From Pseudarthrobacter naphthalenicus (lineage in GTDB: Bacteria; Actinomycetota; Actinomycetes; Actinomycetales; Micrococcaceae): a stretch of 64,000 nt of DNA. The DNA lies in assembly GCF_029076445.1 (NCBI RefSeq), contig NZ_JARESG010000013.1, positions 81,546-145,545 of the forward strand, in the 5' to 3' direction. Below, piece by piece: positions 1 to 8,297 of the stretch. The number at the start of each line of letters is the position of its first letter. Position 1 is the stretch's first letter. The notes under the pieces were generated by a model that was not told where the DNA came from, searched no databases, and worked only from the letters and a program-made list of their open reading frames with translations. Position numbers and translations under genes: made by a program.

Positions 1-504
1 GGCATCGTCCTGACCCGCCAGAACATCCCCACCTACGCACGTGGTGAAGGCGCGGCCGACGGCGATACGTTCGGTTCAGTTGCGGGCGTCGCCAAGGGCG
101 GCTACGTACTGGCCGAAGCGTCGAAGGACGGCGCCACGGTTCCGGCCGACGTCATCCTGATCGGCACCGGTTCCGAGGTGCAGCTGGCCGTCCAGGCCCG
201 CGAGGCGCTCCAGGCCGAAGGCATTGCCGCCCGCGTGGTTTCCATGCCGTGCGTCGAATGGTTCACCAAGCAGGACGCCGCCTACCGCGAGTCCGTGCTG
301 CCCGCCGCCGTCAAGGCCCGCGTCTCGGTCGAGGCCGGCCTGGCCCTGGGCTGGAGGGAGTTCGTCGGCGACGCCGGCCGCTCCATCAGCCTCGAACACT
401 ACGGCGCTTCCGCCGACTACAAGCGCCTCTTCAAGGAGTTCGGCATCACCGCGGAGGCAGTCGCCGCCGCCGCCAAGGACTCCCTCGCAGGCCTGCAGGC
501 CTAA
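1..504 (+). CDS. tkt: transketolase, C-terminal part (cut by window edge)
   Basis: The reading frame is open from base 1, so this is the last 167 residues of a roughly 690-residue thiamine-diphosphate enzyme; the start lies outside the window. Transketolase moves two-carbon units between sugar phosphates in the non-oxidative pentose phosphate pathway. What remains is the end of the pyrimidine-binding domain ([12 protein letters not shown]) and the C-terminal domain, with the conserved [11 protein letters not shown] segment (residues about 57-67) and the closing [19 protein letters not shown] motif. It ends 23 bp before tal and heads a same-strand run of pentose-phosphate genes, so co-transcription is likely. 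Confidence 0.96.
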   Translation, partial: GIVLTRQNIPTYARGEGAADGDTFGSVAGVAKGGYVLAEASKDGATVPADVILIGTGSEVQLAVQAREALQAEGIAARVVSMPCVEWFTKQDAAYRESVLPAAVKARVSVEAGLALGWREFVGDAGRSISLEHYGASADYKRLFKEFGITAEAVAAAAKDSLAGLQA

Positions 505-527
505 CCAAGATTCCAGGAGATAACACC

Positions 528-1643
528 ATGACTACCCCCACACAGCAGCTCTCCGACGCCGGAGTGTCCATCTGGCTCGATGACCTTTCCCGCAGCCGCC
601 TCGAGACGGGCACCCTGCGCAAGCTCATCGAAGAGAAGAACGTGGTTGGCGTGACGACCAACCCGTCCATCTTCCACGCCGCCATCACGGCCGGCACGGA
701 CTACGACGCCACCATCTCCGCCCAGGCAGCGGCAGGCGCCACCGTCGAGGAGACCATCTTCAAAATCACCACCACCGACGTCGCCGACGCCTGCGACCTG
801 TTCGCCCCTGTGGCAGCAGCGACCAAGGGTGTGGACGGCCGCGTGTCCATCGAAGTTGACCCCCGCCTCGCCTGGGACACCGCCGGCACCATCGCCGAAG
901 CCAAGCACCTTTACAAGAAGGTCAATAAGGACAACGTCCACATCAAGATCCCGGCGACGCTTGAAGGCCTGGAAGCCATCACCGCCACCCTCGCCGAGGG
1001 CATCAGTGTTAACGTGACGCTGATCTTCTCGCTGGAGCGCTACCGCGCCGTCATCAACGCGTTCCAGTCCGGCCTGGAGCAGGCCAAGGAGAACGGCCAC
1101 GACCTCGCGAAGATCCACTCGGTGGCCTCCTTCTTCGTCTCCCGCGTGGACACCGAGATCGACAAGCGGCTCAACGCGATCGGCACCGACGAAGCCAAAG
1201 CCCTCAAGGGCAAGGCCGGCGTGGCTAACGCCCGCTTGGCCTACCAGGTATACGAGGAACTCTTCGCCACCGAGCGCTGGGCCGTCCTTGCTGCGGCCGG
1301 CGCACGTCCGCAGCGTCCCCTGTGGGCATCCACCGGCGTCAAGGACCCGGCGTACCCGGACACCCTCTACGTCACGGAACTCGTCGCTCCGGGCGTCGTC
1401 AACACGATGCCGGAGAAGACCCTCGATGCCACGTTTGACCACGGCGTGGTCACCGGTGACACCATCTCCGGTACCTACGCCGATGCCAACGCCACGCTGG
1501 ACGCCCTGGACGGGCTGGGCATCTCCTACAACGAGGTGGTGGCCCTCCTCGAATCCGAGGGCCTGGACAAGTTCGTGGCCAGCTGGAAAGAACTGCTGGC
1601 CGACGTCGAAGGCGCGCTCGCCTCTGCACGGAAGGCTTCCTAA
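528..1643 (+). CDS. tal: transaldolase
   Basis: A 371-residue transaldolase, which transfers dihydroxyacetone units from sedoheptulose 7-phosphate to glyceraldehyde 3-phosphate. The length fits the longer actinobacterial/plant-type class. Visible signatures are GVTTNPSIF (residues 41-49), the Schiff-base lysine in HIKIPAT (Lys140), and [11 protein letters not shown] near the C-terminus. The ATG at 528 is preceded by CAGGAG. The frame stays open further upstream, but that extension is an arginine-rich shadow over tkt. It sits 23 bp after tkt and 6 bp before pgi. Confidence 0.97.
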   Translation: MTTPTQQLSDAGVSIWLDDLSRSRLETGTLRKLIEEKNVVGVTTNPSIFHAAITAGTDYDATISAQAAAGATVEETIFKITTTDVADACDLFAPVAAATKGVDGRVSIEVDPRLAWDTAGTIAEAKHLYKKVNKDNVHIKIPATLEGLEAITATLAEGISVNVTLIFSLERYRAVINAFQSGLEQAKENGHDLAKIHSVASFFVSRVDTEIDKRLNAIGTDEAKALKGKAGVANARLAYQVYEELFATERWAVLAAAGARPQRPLWASTGVKDPAYPDTLYVTELVAPGVVNTMPEKTLDATFDHGVVTGDTISGTYADANATLDALDGLGISYNEVVALLESEGLDKFVASWKELLADVEGALASARKAS

Positions 1644-1649
1644 CCCACT

Positions 1650-3284
1650 ATGAGCACACTCAGCTACGACGCTACCGGCGCCGCGCAGCAGGCCCTCGAG
1701 CAGCACCTTCCCACCCTTGTGGCGGACCGCATCGCTACCCGGATCTTCGCGAAGGACCACACCCTGTGGGGTCCCGACGCCGAGGCCGAGTCCGCTGTCC
1801 GCCTCGGCTGGGTGGAGGCGGCCACCGTCTCGCAGGCGTTGGTGCCGGGCATCCTTGAGCTCCGCGATGCCTTGAAGGCCGATGGCGTGACCCGGATCGT
1901 GCTGTGCGGGATGGGCGGTTCCTCGCTGGCTCCCGAGGTCATTGCCGGCACCGCCGGCGTCGAGCTGACTGTGCTGGACAGCACGGATCCGGACCAGGTC
2001 CGTGCTGCCCTCGCGGACCGGCTGGCCGAAACCGCGATTGTGGTTTCGTCCAAGTCCGGTTCCACCCTGGAGACCGACTCGCAGCGCCGGATCTTCGAGC
2101 ATGCCTTCACCGAGGCCGGCGTCGATGCGAAGAGCCGGATCATCGTGGTCACCGATCCCGGTTCCCCGCTGGATGCGGCATCACGCGAGGCCGGCTACCG
2201 GGCAGTGTTCAATGCGGACCCGAACGTCGGCGGCCGGTACTCGGCCCTGACCGCGTTCGGCCTGGTCCCTTCAGGGCTGGCCGGGGTGGACATTCAGGCC
2301 TTCCTGGATGAGGCCGAGGAAGCCGCCGAGGTCCTTAATGACGACGCGCCCGAGAACATTGGTCTGGCTCTCGGGACGGCCCTGGGCGGCACCAGCCCGC
2401 TGCGGAACAAGATCGTCATTGCCGAGGACGGGTCCGGGATTGTGGGTTTCGCTGACTGGGCCGAACAGCTCATCGCCGAATCCACGGGCAAGCTTGGCAC
2501 CGGCGTCCTGCCGGTGGTGGCCGGCCCGAACTCCCCGGAGGTCAGCTCCGGGGCGGACGACGTCCTGGTGGTCCGGCTGGTAGCCGCGGACGCCGACGTC
2601 GAACTCGGTGCCAACGAAGTAGCCATCGCCGGGGGCCTGGCCACGCAGATGATGGTGTGGGAGTTCGCCACCGCTGTTGCCGGCCGTCTGCTGGGGATCA
2701 ACCCGTTCGACCAGCCTGACGTGGAGGCGGCGAAGGTGGCCGCCCGCGGTCTGCTTGACGCCCAGCCCGAGCCCACGCCGGCCGCGTTTGTGGACGGTGT
2801 TATCGAGGTCCGCGGCGGTGACTGGCTGCGTGGTGCGGCCACGGCGGAGGAAGCCGTGGGTGCGCTCCTGGGCACGCTCGACGACGACAGTTACCTCAGC
2901 GTCCAGGCGTACTTTGACCGGCTGGCCTTCGCCGGCCTGGAAGGCATCCGCGACCAGCTCGCCGAGGTCAGCGGCCGCCCTGTCACCTTCGGGTGGGGCC
3001 CGCGGTTCCTGCACTCCACCGGCCAGTTCCACAAGGGCGGTCCCGCGATCGGCGTGTTCCTCCAGGTCACGGCGGCCCCCGCGGAAGATCTGGCCATCCC
3101 GGAGCGTCCCTTCACGTTCGGGGAACTGATTGCCGCCCAGGCCGCGGGCGACGCCCAGGTCCTGGCCGGACACGGGCGCCCGGTCCTGCGCCTGCACCTC
3201 ACCGACCGCGCCGCCGGCGTCGCCCAGCTGCAGGAGATCATCGCAGCATTGGCCTCCCGGTCCGCATCCGTTACCGACAGCTAA
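1650..3284 (+). CDS. pgi: glucose-6-phosphate isomerase
   Basis: A 544-residue phosphoglucose isomerase interconverting glucose 6-phosphate and fructose 6-phosphate. It carries the SIS-domain sugar-phosphate motifs LCGMGGSS (residues 85-92) and VVSSKSGST (131-139). It is the divergent form found next to transaldolase in actinobacteria, where the two are sometimes fused, rather than the E. coli-like form. It begins 6 bp after the tal stop, so translation is probably coupled. Placing pgi between tal and zwf links the oxidative and non-oxidative pentose-phosphate branches in one transcript. Confidence 0.94.
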   Translation: MSTLSYDATGAAQQALEQHLPTLVADRIATRIFAKDHTLWGPDAEAESAVRLGWVEAATVSQALVPGILELRDALKADGVTRIVLCGMGGSSLAPEVIAGTAGVELTVLDSTDPDQVRAALADRLAETAIVVSSKSGSTLETDSQRRIFEHAFTEAGVDAKSRIIVVTDPGSPLDAASREAGYRAVFNADPNVGGRYSALTAFGLVPSGLAGVDIQAFLDEAEEAAEVLNDDAPENIGLALGTALGGTSPLRNKIVIAEDGSGIVGFADWAEQLIAESTGKLGTGVLPVVAGPNSPEVSSGADDVLVVRLVAADADVELGANEVAIAGGLATQMMVWEFATAVAGRLLGINPFDQPDVEAAKVAARGLLDAQPEPTPAAFVDGVIEVRGGDWLRGAATAEEAVGALLGTLDDDSYLSVQAYFDRLAFAGLEGIRDQLAEVSGRPVTFGWGPRFLHSTGQFHKGGPAIGVFLQVTAAPAEDLAIPERPFTFGELIAAQAAGDAQVLAGHGRPVLRLHLTDRAAGVAQLQEIIAALASRSASVTDS

Positions 3285-3299
3285 GGTTCCACAGCAACC

Positions 3300-4871
3300 A
3301 TGCCAGAAACTGAACACGGCAGAACATCCGGGCTGCGATCCGGAAAGTCCGGGCGTAATCCGTTGCGGGATCCGCGGGATCGCCGGTTGAACCGGATTGC
3401 GGGTCCGTCCTCGTTGGTCCTTTTTGGGGTGACGGGTGATTTGGCCCGGAAGAAGCTGATGCCGGCGGTGTATGACCTGGCGAACCGGGGGTTGTTGCCG
3501 CCGAGTTTCGCGTTGGTGGGTTTCGGCCGGCGGTCCTGGTCCCATGAGGAGTTCGCCGCGCAGGTGGAGGAGTCTGTCCGGGCTCATGCCCGGACCCCGT
3601 TTGATGAAGCGGTCTGGAACCAGCTCGCCGAGGGGGTGCGTTTTGTCCAGGGCGAGTTCGACGATGATGACGCGTTCGAGCGGCTCGGGACGACGATCGC
3701 GGAACTGGACGAGGTCCGCGGAACGCGGGGGAACCACGCGTTTTATCTTTCGATCCCGCCGAAGGCGTTTGAGCAGGTCTGCCGGCAACTGTCCAAGCAT
3801 GGCCTCGCGCAGGCGGACGGGCAGAAGTGGCGCCGGGTGGTGATCGAGAAGCCGTTCGGTCATGACCTGGAGTCCGCCCGGCAGCTGAATGACATTGTCG
3901 AGTCGGTGTTCCCGCCGGACGCGGTGTTCCGGATCGATCATTACCTGGGCAAGGAAACGGTGCAGAACATCCTGGCGCTGCGGTTCGCGAACCAGCTGTT
4001 CGAACCGTTGTGGAACGCGAATTACGTGGACCACGTCCAGATCACCATGGCCGAGGACATCGGCACGGGCGGCCGGGCGGGGTATTACGACGGGGTCGGC
4101 GCGGCCCGGGACGTGATCCAGAACCACCTCCTGCAGCTGCTGGCACTGACCGCGATGGAGGAACCGATCTCGTTCAACGCCGATGATTTGCGGGCGGAGA
4201 AGGAAAAGGTCCTCGCCGCGGTCAAGCTCCCGGAGGATTTATCCGCGCACTCCGCGCGGGGGCAGTTCGCCGGCGGCTGGCAGGGCGGGGAACAGGTCCA
4301 GGGCTACCTGGAAGAAGAAGGCATCCCGGCGGATTCGACGACCGAGACGTACGCGGCGATCCGGGTGGATATCCATACCCGCCGCTGGGCCGGGGTCCCG
4401 TTCTACCTGCGCGCGGGCAAACGCCTGGGCCGGCGGGTGACCGAGATCGCGGTGGTGTTCAAACGCGCCCCGAACCTGCTCTTCCGCGATCACGGCGAGG
4501 ATGATTTCGGGCAGAATGCCGTGGTCATCCGGGTCCAGCCCGATGAGGGCGCCACGATCCGGTTCGGGTCCAAGGTCCCGGGCACCCAGATGGAAGTCCG
4601 GGACGTGACCATGGACTTCGGCTACGGGCACTCGTTCACCGAGTCCTCCCCGGAGGCCTACGAGCGGCTGATCCTGGACGTGCTGTTGGGTGAGCCGCCG
4701 CTGTTCCCCCGGCATGAGGAAGTGGAACTGTCCTGGAAGATCCTGGACCCGTTCGAAGATTATTGGGCCGGGCTGAAGGAACAGCCTGAACCCTACGCCC
4801 CCGGGTCCTGGGGACCCGCCAGCGCGGATGAGCTGTTGGCCCGTGACGGACGAACCTGGAGAAGGCCATGA
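3300..4871 (+). CDS. zwf: glucose-6-phosphate 1-dehydrogenase
   Basis: A 523-residue NADP-dependent dehydrogenase that oxidises glucose 6-phosphate to 6-phosphogluconolactone, the entry step of the oxidative pentose phosphate pathway. The Rossmann motif is GVTGDLARKK (residues 43-52); the catalytic signature RIDHYLGKE is at about 211-219. It starts 15 bp after pgi. Its stop overlaps the opcA start (ATGA), coupling it to its assembly factor. Codons in the first half are unusually rich in G-ending triplets and TTG compared with pgi. Confidence 0.97.
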   Translation: MPETEHGRTSGLRSGKSGRNPLRDPRDRRLNRIAGPSSLVLFGVTGDLARKKLMPAVYDLANRGLLPPSFALVGFGRRSWSHEEFAAQVEESVRAHARTPFDEAVWNQLAEGVRFVQGEFDDDDAFERLGTTIAELDEVRGTRGNHAFYLSIPPKAFEQVCRQLSKHGLAQADGQKWRRVVIEKPFGHDLESARQLNDIVESVFPPDAVFRIDHYLGKETVQNILALRFANQLFEPLWNANYVDHVQITMAEDIGTGGRAGYYDGVGAARDVIQNHLLQLLALTAMEEPISFNADDLRAEKEKVLAAVKLPEDLSAHSARGQFAGGWQGGEQVQGYLEEEGIPADSTTETYAAIRVDIHTRRWAGVPFYLRAGKRLGRRVTEIAVVFKRAPNLLFRDHGEDDFGQNAVVIRVQPDEGATIRFGSKVPGTQMEVRDVTMDFGYGHSFTESSPEAYERLILDVLLGEPPLFPRHEEVELSWKILDPFEDYWAGLKEQPEPYAPGSWGPASADELLARDGRTWRRP

Positions 4872-5809
4872 TCGTTGACCTGCCGGACACCACCACCTCG
4901 AAGGTTTCCAAAAAGCTGATGTCCCTGCGCGAGCAGGGCGGGGTGATCGCCCTGGGCCGGGTCCTGACCCTGGTGGTCGTGACCCGTTCCGGGCTCGAGG
5001 AAGAAGCGATCGAGGCCGCGAACGAAGCCAGCCGGGAACACCCCTGCCGGATCATCGTGCTCGCCGACGCCGGCGCGGACGCCCCGAACCGGCTTGACGC
5101 CCAGATCCGGGTCGGCGGGGACGCCGGCGCCTCGGAAGTGATCGTGCTCCGCGGCTACGGGGAACTCGCGCACGAATCCGAATCCCTCGTCGCGGCCCTG
5201 CTGCTCCCGGACGCCCCGATCGTGGCCTGGTGGCCGCACGGCGCCCCGGAAAACGCGTGCGAAACCTCCGTGGGACGCATCGCGCACCGCCGGATCACCG
5301 ACTCCGCGAACGAACCGGACCCCCAAAAAGCGCTCGAGAACATCCGGGCCACCTACCAGGCCGGCGACACCGACCTCGCCTGGACCCGGCTCACGAACTG
5401 GCGGATCCAGCTCGCCGCCGTCCTGGACCAGACCGATTCCTCCCCCGTCACCGCCGTCGCGGTCGAAGGCGCATCCGACTCACCCTCCACGATCCTGCTC
5501 GCCGCCTGGCTGACCCTGGCCCTGGACGCACCCGTAACCATCGTCGCGGACCCCGCCGGAACCGGCATCCGCCGCGTCCGGCTCACCCGCCGCAGCGGCG
5601 ACGTCCAGCTCTACCGCCCCGGGACCACCATCGCCGAACTCACCCAACCCGGCCAACCCGCCCAACGCATCTCCCTGCCCCGCCGCAGCCTCAAAGACTG
5701 CCTCGCCGAAGAACTCCGCCGCCTCGACCCCGACGAAGTCTTCGGCGAAGTGATTACTATTGGACTTCCACGTACCAATCTAAGGAGCGTCCGGCCCAGT
5801 GAGCGTTGA
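4868..5809 (+). CDS. opcA: glucose-6-phosphate dehydrogenase assembly protein OpcA
   Basis: A 313-residue OpcA family protein, a non-catalytic partner needed for assembly and activity of Zwf in cyanobacteria and actinobacteria. The sequence opens MIVDLPDTTTSKVSKKLMSL and contains the family segment LLPDAPIVAWWPHGAP (residues about 115-130). It overlaps zwf by 4 bp at the 5' end and pgl by 11 bp at the 3' end. The last 500 bp are strikingly C-rich on the coding strand, unlike the neighbouring genes. Confidence 0.95.
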   Translation: MIVDLPDTTTSKVSKKLMSLREQGGVIALGRVLTLVVVTRSGLEEEAIEAANEASREHPCRIIVLADAGADAPNRLDAQIRVGGDAGASEVIVLRGYGELAHESESLVAALLLPDAPIVAWWPHGAPENACETSVGRIAHRRITDSANEPDPQKALENIRATYQAGDTDLAWTRLTNWRIQLAAVLDQTDSSPVTAVAVEGASDSPSTILLAAWLTLALDAPVTIVADPAGTGIRRVRLTRRSGDVQLYRPGTTIAELTQPGQPAQRISLPRRSLKDCLAEELRRLDPDEVFGEVITIGLPRTNLRSVRPSER

Positions 5810-6617
5810 GCCTAGAGTAAGCATCCACCCTGATTCGTCCGTCCTGATGGCGGCCATAGCGGCTCGCCTGATCACCAAGCTGGTGGATGTCCAGGACAAG
5901 TACGGTGAGGCCACAGTGGTGCTCACCGGCGGCACGGTAGGGATCGGTACGCTGAAGGCCGTCGCGGACTCACCGGCGGCGCCTGCGGTGGACTGGTCGA
6001 AGGTCAATTTTTGGTGGGGTGATGAGCGGTTTGTTGCCGCGGATGATCCGGACCGCAACACCAAGCAGGCCTTTGATGCCCTGCTCGCGCATATCCCGGT
6101 TGATCCGGCGAGGATCAACCAGCCCGCATCCACCGATGACTTTGACACTCCCGAGGAAGCAGCCGAGGATTACGCCCGCCGCCTGCGCGAAGCTGCCGCG
6201 GCCGAACACGCGGCGGACATGTCAGATGACCGGCCCGAGGAACCGGGGCAGCTCCCCCGGCTTGATGTGGTGTTGTTGGGTGTTGGCCCGGACGCCCATG
6301 TGGCCTCGTTGTTCCCCGAGCAGGGCGGAATCCGGGAAAAGGAACGGACCGTCGTGGGCGTTCGCAACTCCCCCAAGCCGCCACCCGAGCGGATTTCCCT
6401 TACCCTGCCGGCCATCAACACAGCCGCCGAAGTCTGGATGGTTGTGGCCGGCGAGGACAAAGCCGGAGCCGTTGGCCTCGCGTTGGCGGGCGCCAACCCG
6501 GTGCAGGTTCCCGCGGCAGGTCCCCGCGGCACGTCCCGCACGCTCTGGCTCATCGACGAAAACGCCGCCTCAAGGGTCCCGCAGCAACTCGTCCGGAAGG
6601 ACGCCGCGGGCGCGTAG
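5799..6617 (+). CDS. pgl: 6-phosphogluconolactonase
   Basis: A 272-residue lactonase of the NagB/DevB type that hydrolyses 6-phosphogluconolactone to 6-phosphogluconate. Recognisable blocks are VVLTGGTVGIGTL, FWWGDERFV and LLGVGPDAHVASLFP, in the expected order. The GTG start at 5799 lies inside opcA, giving a coupled overlap of 11 bp. It is the last gene of the pentose-phosphate run. Its final 48 bp overlap the 3' end of rbpA on the opposite strand. Confidence 0.95.
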   Translation: MSVEPRVSIHPDSSVLMAAIAARLITKLVDVQDKYGEATVVLTGGTVGIGTLKAVADSPAAPAVDWSKVNFWWGDERFVAADDPDRNTKQAFDALLAHIPVDPARINQPASTDDFDTPEEAAEDYARRLREAAAAEHAADMSDDRPEEPGQLPRLDVVLLGVGPDAHVASLFPEQGGIREKERTVVGVRNSPKPPPERISLTLPAINTAAEVWMVVAGEDKAGAVGLALAGANPVQVPAAGPRGTSRTLWLIDENAASRVPQQLVRKDAAGA

Positions 6618-6965
6618 CTTTTCCAGTGCTCCAGCCAGGACCGCTTCGGCGTCCTGGCTGGAGCGCCGCTCTTTAACGTATTCGAGATGGCTCTTATAGC
6701 CCTCTTCGGCCTGCTCATCGTGAGCAGGTTCCCGGCCCTCGCGTGAGGCCAGGGCACCGCACCGCCGGCAGTCCCAACTGGACGGGATCTGTTCATCCGG
6801 CAGCCGCAGAAAAACGAGTTGTGTCTCATGGCCCTTGGCGCACCAGTAACTGACCTGGATCCGCGGCAGCCTTTCGCCTGAGGTGGTTTCGGACTGGTTC
6901 TTGGGACCGGTACCTTCTGTGACACCCACGCGGGTGCCGCGGAACGCTGACGCACTATGGACCAT
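6570..6965 (-). CDS. rbpA: RNA polymerase-binding protein RbpA
   Basis: A 131-residue RbpA, the actinobacterial protein that binds RNA polymerase and the principal sigma factor and stabilises the open complex. It begins MVHSASAFRGTRVG, which fits the flexible N-terminal tail. A CxxxH...CxxC zinc site follows (Cys42, His46, Cys66, Cys69), then a basic linker and a helical C-terminal sigma-interaction segment (EEGYKSHLEYVKERR, about 84-98). It is somewhat longer than the 110-124 residues of streptomycete and mycobacterial forms. The last 16 codons overlap pgl antisense, and the C-terminal helix encodes the hairpin described separately. Confidence 0.88.
   Translation of the reverse strand: MVHSASAFRGTRVGVTEGTGPKNQSETTSGERLPRIQVSYWCAKGHETQLVFLRLPDEQIPSSWDCRRCGALASREGREPAHDEQAEEGYKSHLEYVKERRSSQDAEAVLAGALEKLRARGVLPDELLRDP
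6628..6664 (+). terminator. hairpin terminator of the pentose-phosphate operon, inside rbpA
   Basis: A perfect 14-bp stem (GCTCCAGCCAGGAC, 6628-6641, with its complement 6651-6664) and a 9-nt loop starts 10 bp after the pgl stop. On the plus strand it is followed by GCCGCTCTTTAAC. It lies wholly within the rbpA coding sequence, encoding part of the Ser-Ser-Gln-Asp-Ala-Glu helix. Its function as a terminator is inferred from position and shape. Confidence 0.6.
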
Positions 6966-7004
6966 CGAAACTCCTGGCTGCTTAAACGACGCTGTTTAAA
7001 CGAA

Positions 7005-7035
7005 ACTGTGGCTGTTGGAAGCCAACAGCCACAGT
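7005..7035 (-). terminator. terminator after secG (gap-pgk-tpiA-secG operon)
   Basis: A 14-bp perfect stem, ACTGTGGCTGTTGG (7005-7018) with its complement at 7022-7035, and a 3-nt loop. It lies 53 bp downstream of the secG stop on the minus strand and is followed on that strand by TTCGTTTAAAC. It closes the glycolytic operon before rbpA. Confidence 0.75.
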
Positions 7036-7088
7036 CTAGTTCGGAGATCCCCGTGGCGGCAGTGCCGCACCACGATCCGTTGGAAGTT

Positions 7089-7346
7089 CTAGGAGTCGCC
7101 GGCCCCGCTGAAGCGCATCAGCAGGCCAAGGGCAATGATCACAACGCCCCATGTGACACCCAGGACGACGGTGAACCTGTTGAGGTTCCGCTCCGCAACG
7201 CCCGATGAGCTCAGGCCGGAACTCATACCGCCGCCGAACATGTCCGACAGGCCACCGCCCCGTCCCTTGTGAAGCAGGATAAGCAGTGTCAGCAGAAGGC
7301 TGGTGATGCCCAGGAGAATCTGCAGAATGACATGAAGAACGTCCAC
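7089..7346 (-). CDS. secG: preprotein translocase subunit SecG
   Basis: An 85-residue SecG, the small non-essential subunit of the SecYEG protein channel. It has two membrane segments (about residues 4-24 and 58-78) joined by a Gly/Ser-rich loop with HKGRGGGLSDMFGGG, the SecG signature. It lies 50 bp downstream of tpiA on the same strand, the usual gap-pgk-tpiA-secG arrangement in actinobacteria. Confidence 0.95.
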   Translation of the reverse strand: MDVLHVILQILLGITSLLLTLLILLHKGRGGGLSDMFGGGMSSGLSSSGVAERNLNRFTVVLGVTWGVVIIALGLLMRFSGAGDS

Positions 7347-7396
7347 GACGGCCTTTCAGAAGATTGGATTTACGGGAGCCTGGTGCTGCAGAGGAA

Positions 7397-8212
7397 CTAC
7401 TCTGTCAGCAAGTGACTCTCGAACCTGACAATATTAGCAAACTCCGCGGGGTCCAGGCTGGCCCCGCCCACCAACACGCCGTCCACGTCCCGTTCGTTCA
7501 GGATCGCGGCAACGTTGTTTGCCTTGACCGAACCGCCGTAGAGCAGCCGGATCTTCGCCGCAACATCGTCGCCGAAGATGGTGGCCAGTTCGGCACGGAT
7601 GGCCTCGCACATCTCCTGGGCATCTTCGGGTCCGGCCACTTCACCGGTGCCGATGGCCCAGACGGGCTCGTAGGCCACGACAAGATCAGCCGCCTGTTCG
7701 TTGGTCAGACCGGTAACATCGGCCCGCAGCTGGGTCAGGGTGTGCTCGACGTGGGTACCGGCCTGCCGGACTTCCAAGCCTTCACCGACGCACAGCACCG
7801 GAGTGATGCCGTGCTTGTACGCGGCCTTGACCTTCGCGTTCAGGACCTCGTCCGACTCGTTGTGGACGGTGCGGCGTTCGCTGTGGCCCACCAGCACGTA
7901 GCGGCAGCCCAGCTTGTTCAGGAACTGGCCGGAGATATCGCCGGTGTAGGCGCCGGAATCGAACTGGGACAGGTCCTGCCCACCGTAGGCGATCTGCAGT
8001 TCGTCTCCCTGGACCAGGGTCTGCACCCCGCGGAGATCGGTGAACGGCGGGAACACCGCAACCTCCACCCGGTTGTAGTCGTGCTTGGCGTCGGACAGAG
8101 TCCAGGCCAGCTTCTGCAGGAGGGTGATGCCCTGGACGTGGTCCATGTTCATTTTCCAGTTGCCCGCGATGAGGGGCTTACGGTCAAAAGCGCCGTTCGT
8201 TGACGTTGTCAC
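7397..8212 (-). CDS. tpiA: triose-phosphate isomerase
   Basis: A 271-residue TIM-barrel enzyme interconverting dihydroxyacetone phosphate and glyceraldehyde 3-phosphate. The N-terminal GNWKMN, the catalytic His in LVGHSERR, the catalytic Glu in [11 protein letters not shown], and the phosphate loop YGGSVKANN are all present. I chose the GTG at 8212 because GGAG stands just upstream; the frame also stays open 45 bp further. It lies between pgk and secG. Confidence 0.97.
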   Translation of the reverse strand: MTTSTNGAFDRKPLIAGNWKMNMDHVQGITLLQKLAWTLSDAKHDYNRVEVAVFPPFTDLRGVQTLVQGDELQIAYGGQDLSQFDSGAYTGDISGQFLNKLGCRYVLVGHSERRTVHNESDEVLNAKVKAAYKHGITPVLCVGEGLEVRQAGTHVEHTLTQLRADVTGLTNEQAADLVVAYEPVWAIGTGEVAGPEDAQEMCEAIRAELATIFGDDVAAKIRLLYGGSVKANNVAAILNERDVDGVLVGGASLDPAEFANIVRFESHLLTE

Positions 8213-8240
8213 ATGTTCTCCAAAAGTCTTGATAAGTGTG

Positions 8241-8275
8241 CGGCCGGCAGGGTGCACGCGGCACCCTGCCGGCCG
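8241..8275 (-). other. intercistronic hairpin between pgk and tpiA
   Basis: A perfect 15-bp GC-rich stem (CGGCCGGCAGGGTGC, 8241-8255, with its complement 8261-8275) and a 5-nt loop fills most of the pgk-tpiA gap. No U-run follows on the minus strand, so it looks more like an RNA-stability or processing element, or partial attenuator, than a full terminator. Confidence 0.6.
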
Positions 8276-8297
8276 GAGGACTTGGCAGCCCGGCTTC

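Noticed and set aside
501..2102. Long minus-strand ORF (533 codons) opposite tal and pgi
   Set aside because: Antisense shadow of two clear genes in high-GC DNA; its translation is Gly/Val/Arg-rich with no family motif.
2271..4127. Minus-strand ORF of 618 codons opposite pgi and zwf
   Set aside because: Spans the pgi-zwf junction antisense and has low-complexity composition; it follows the third-position GC of the real genes.
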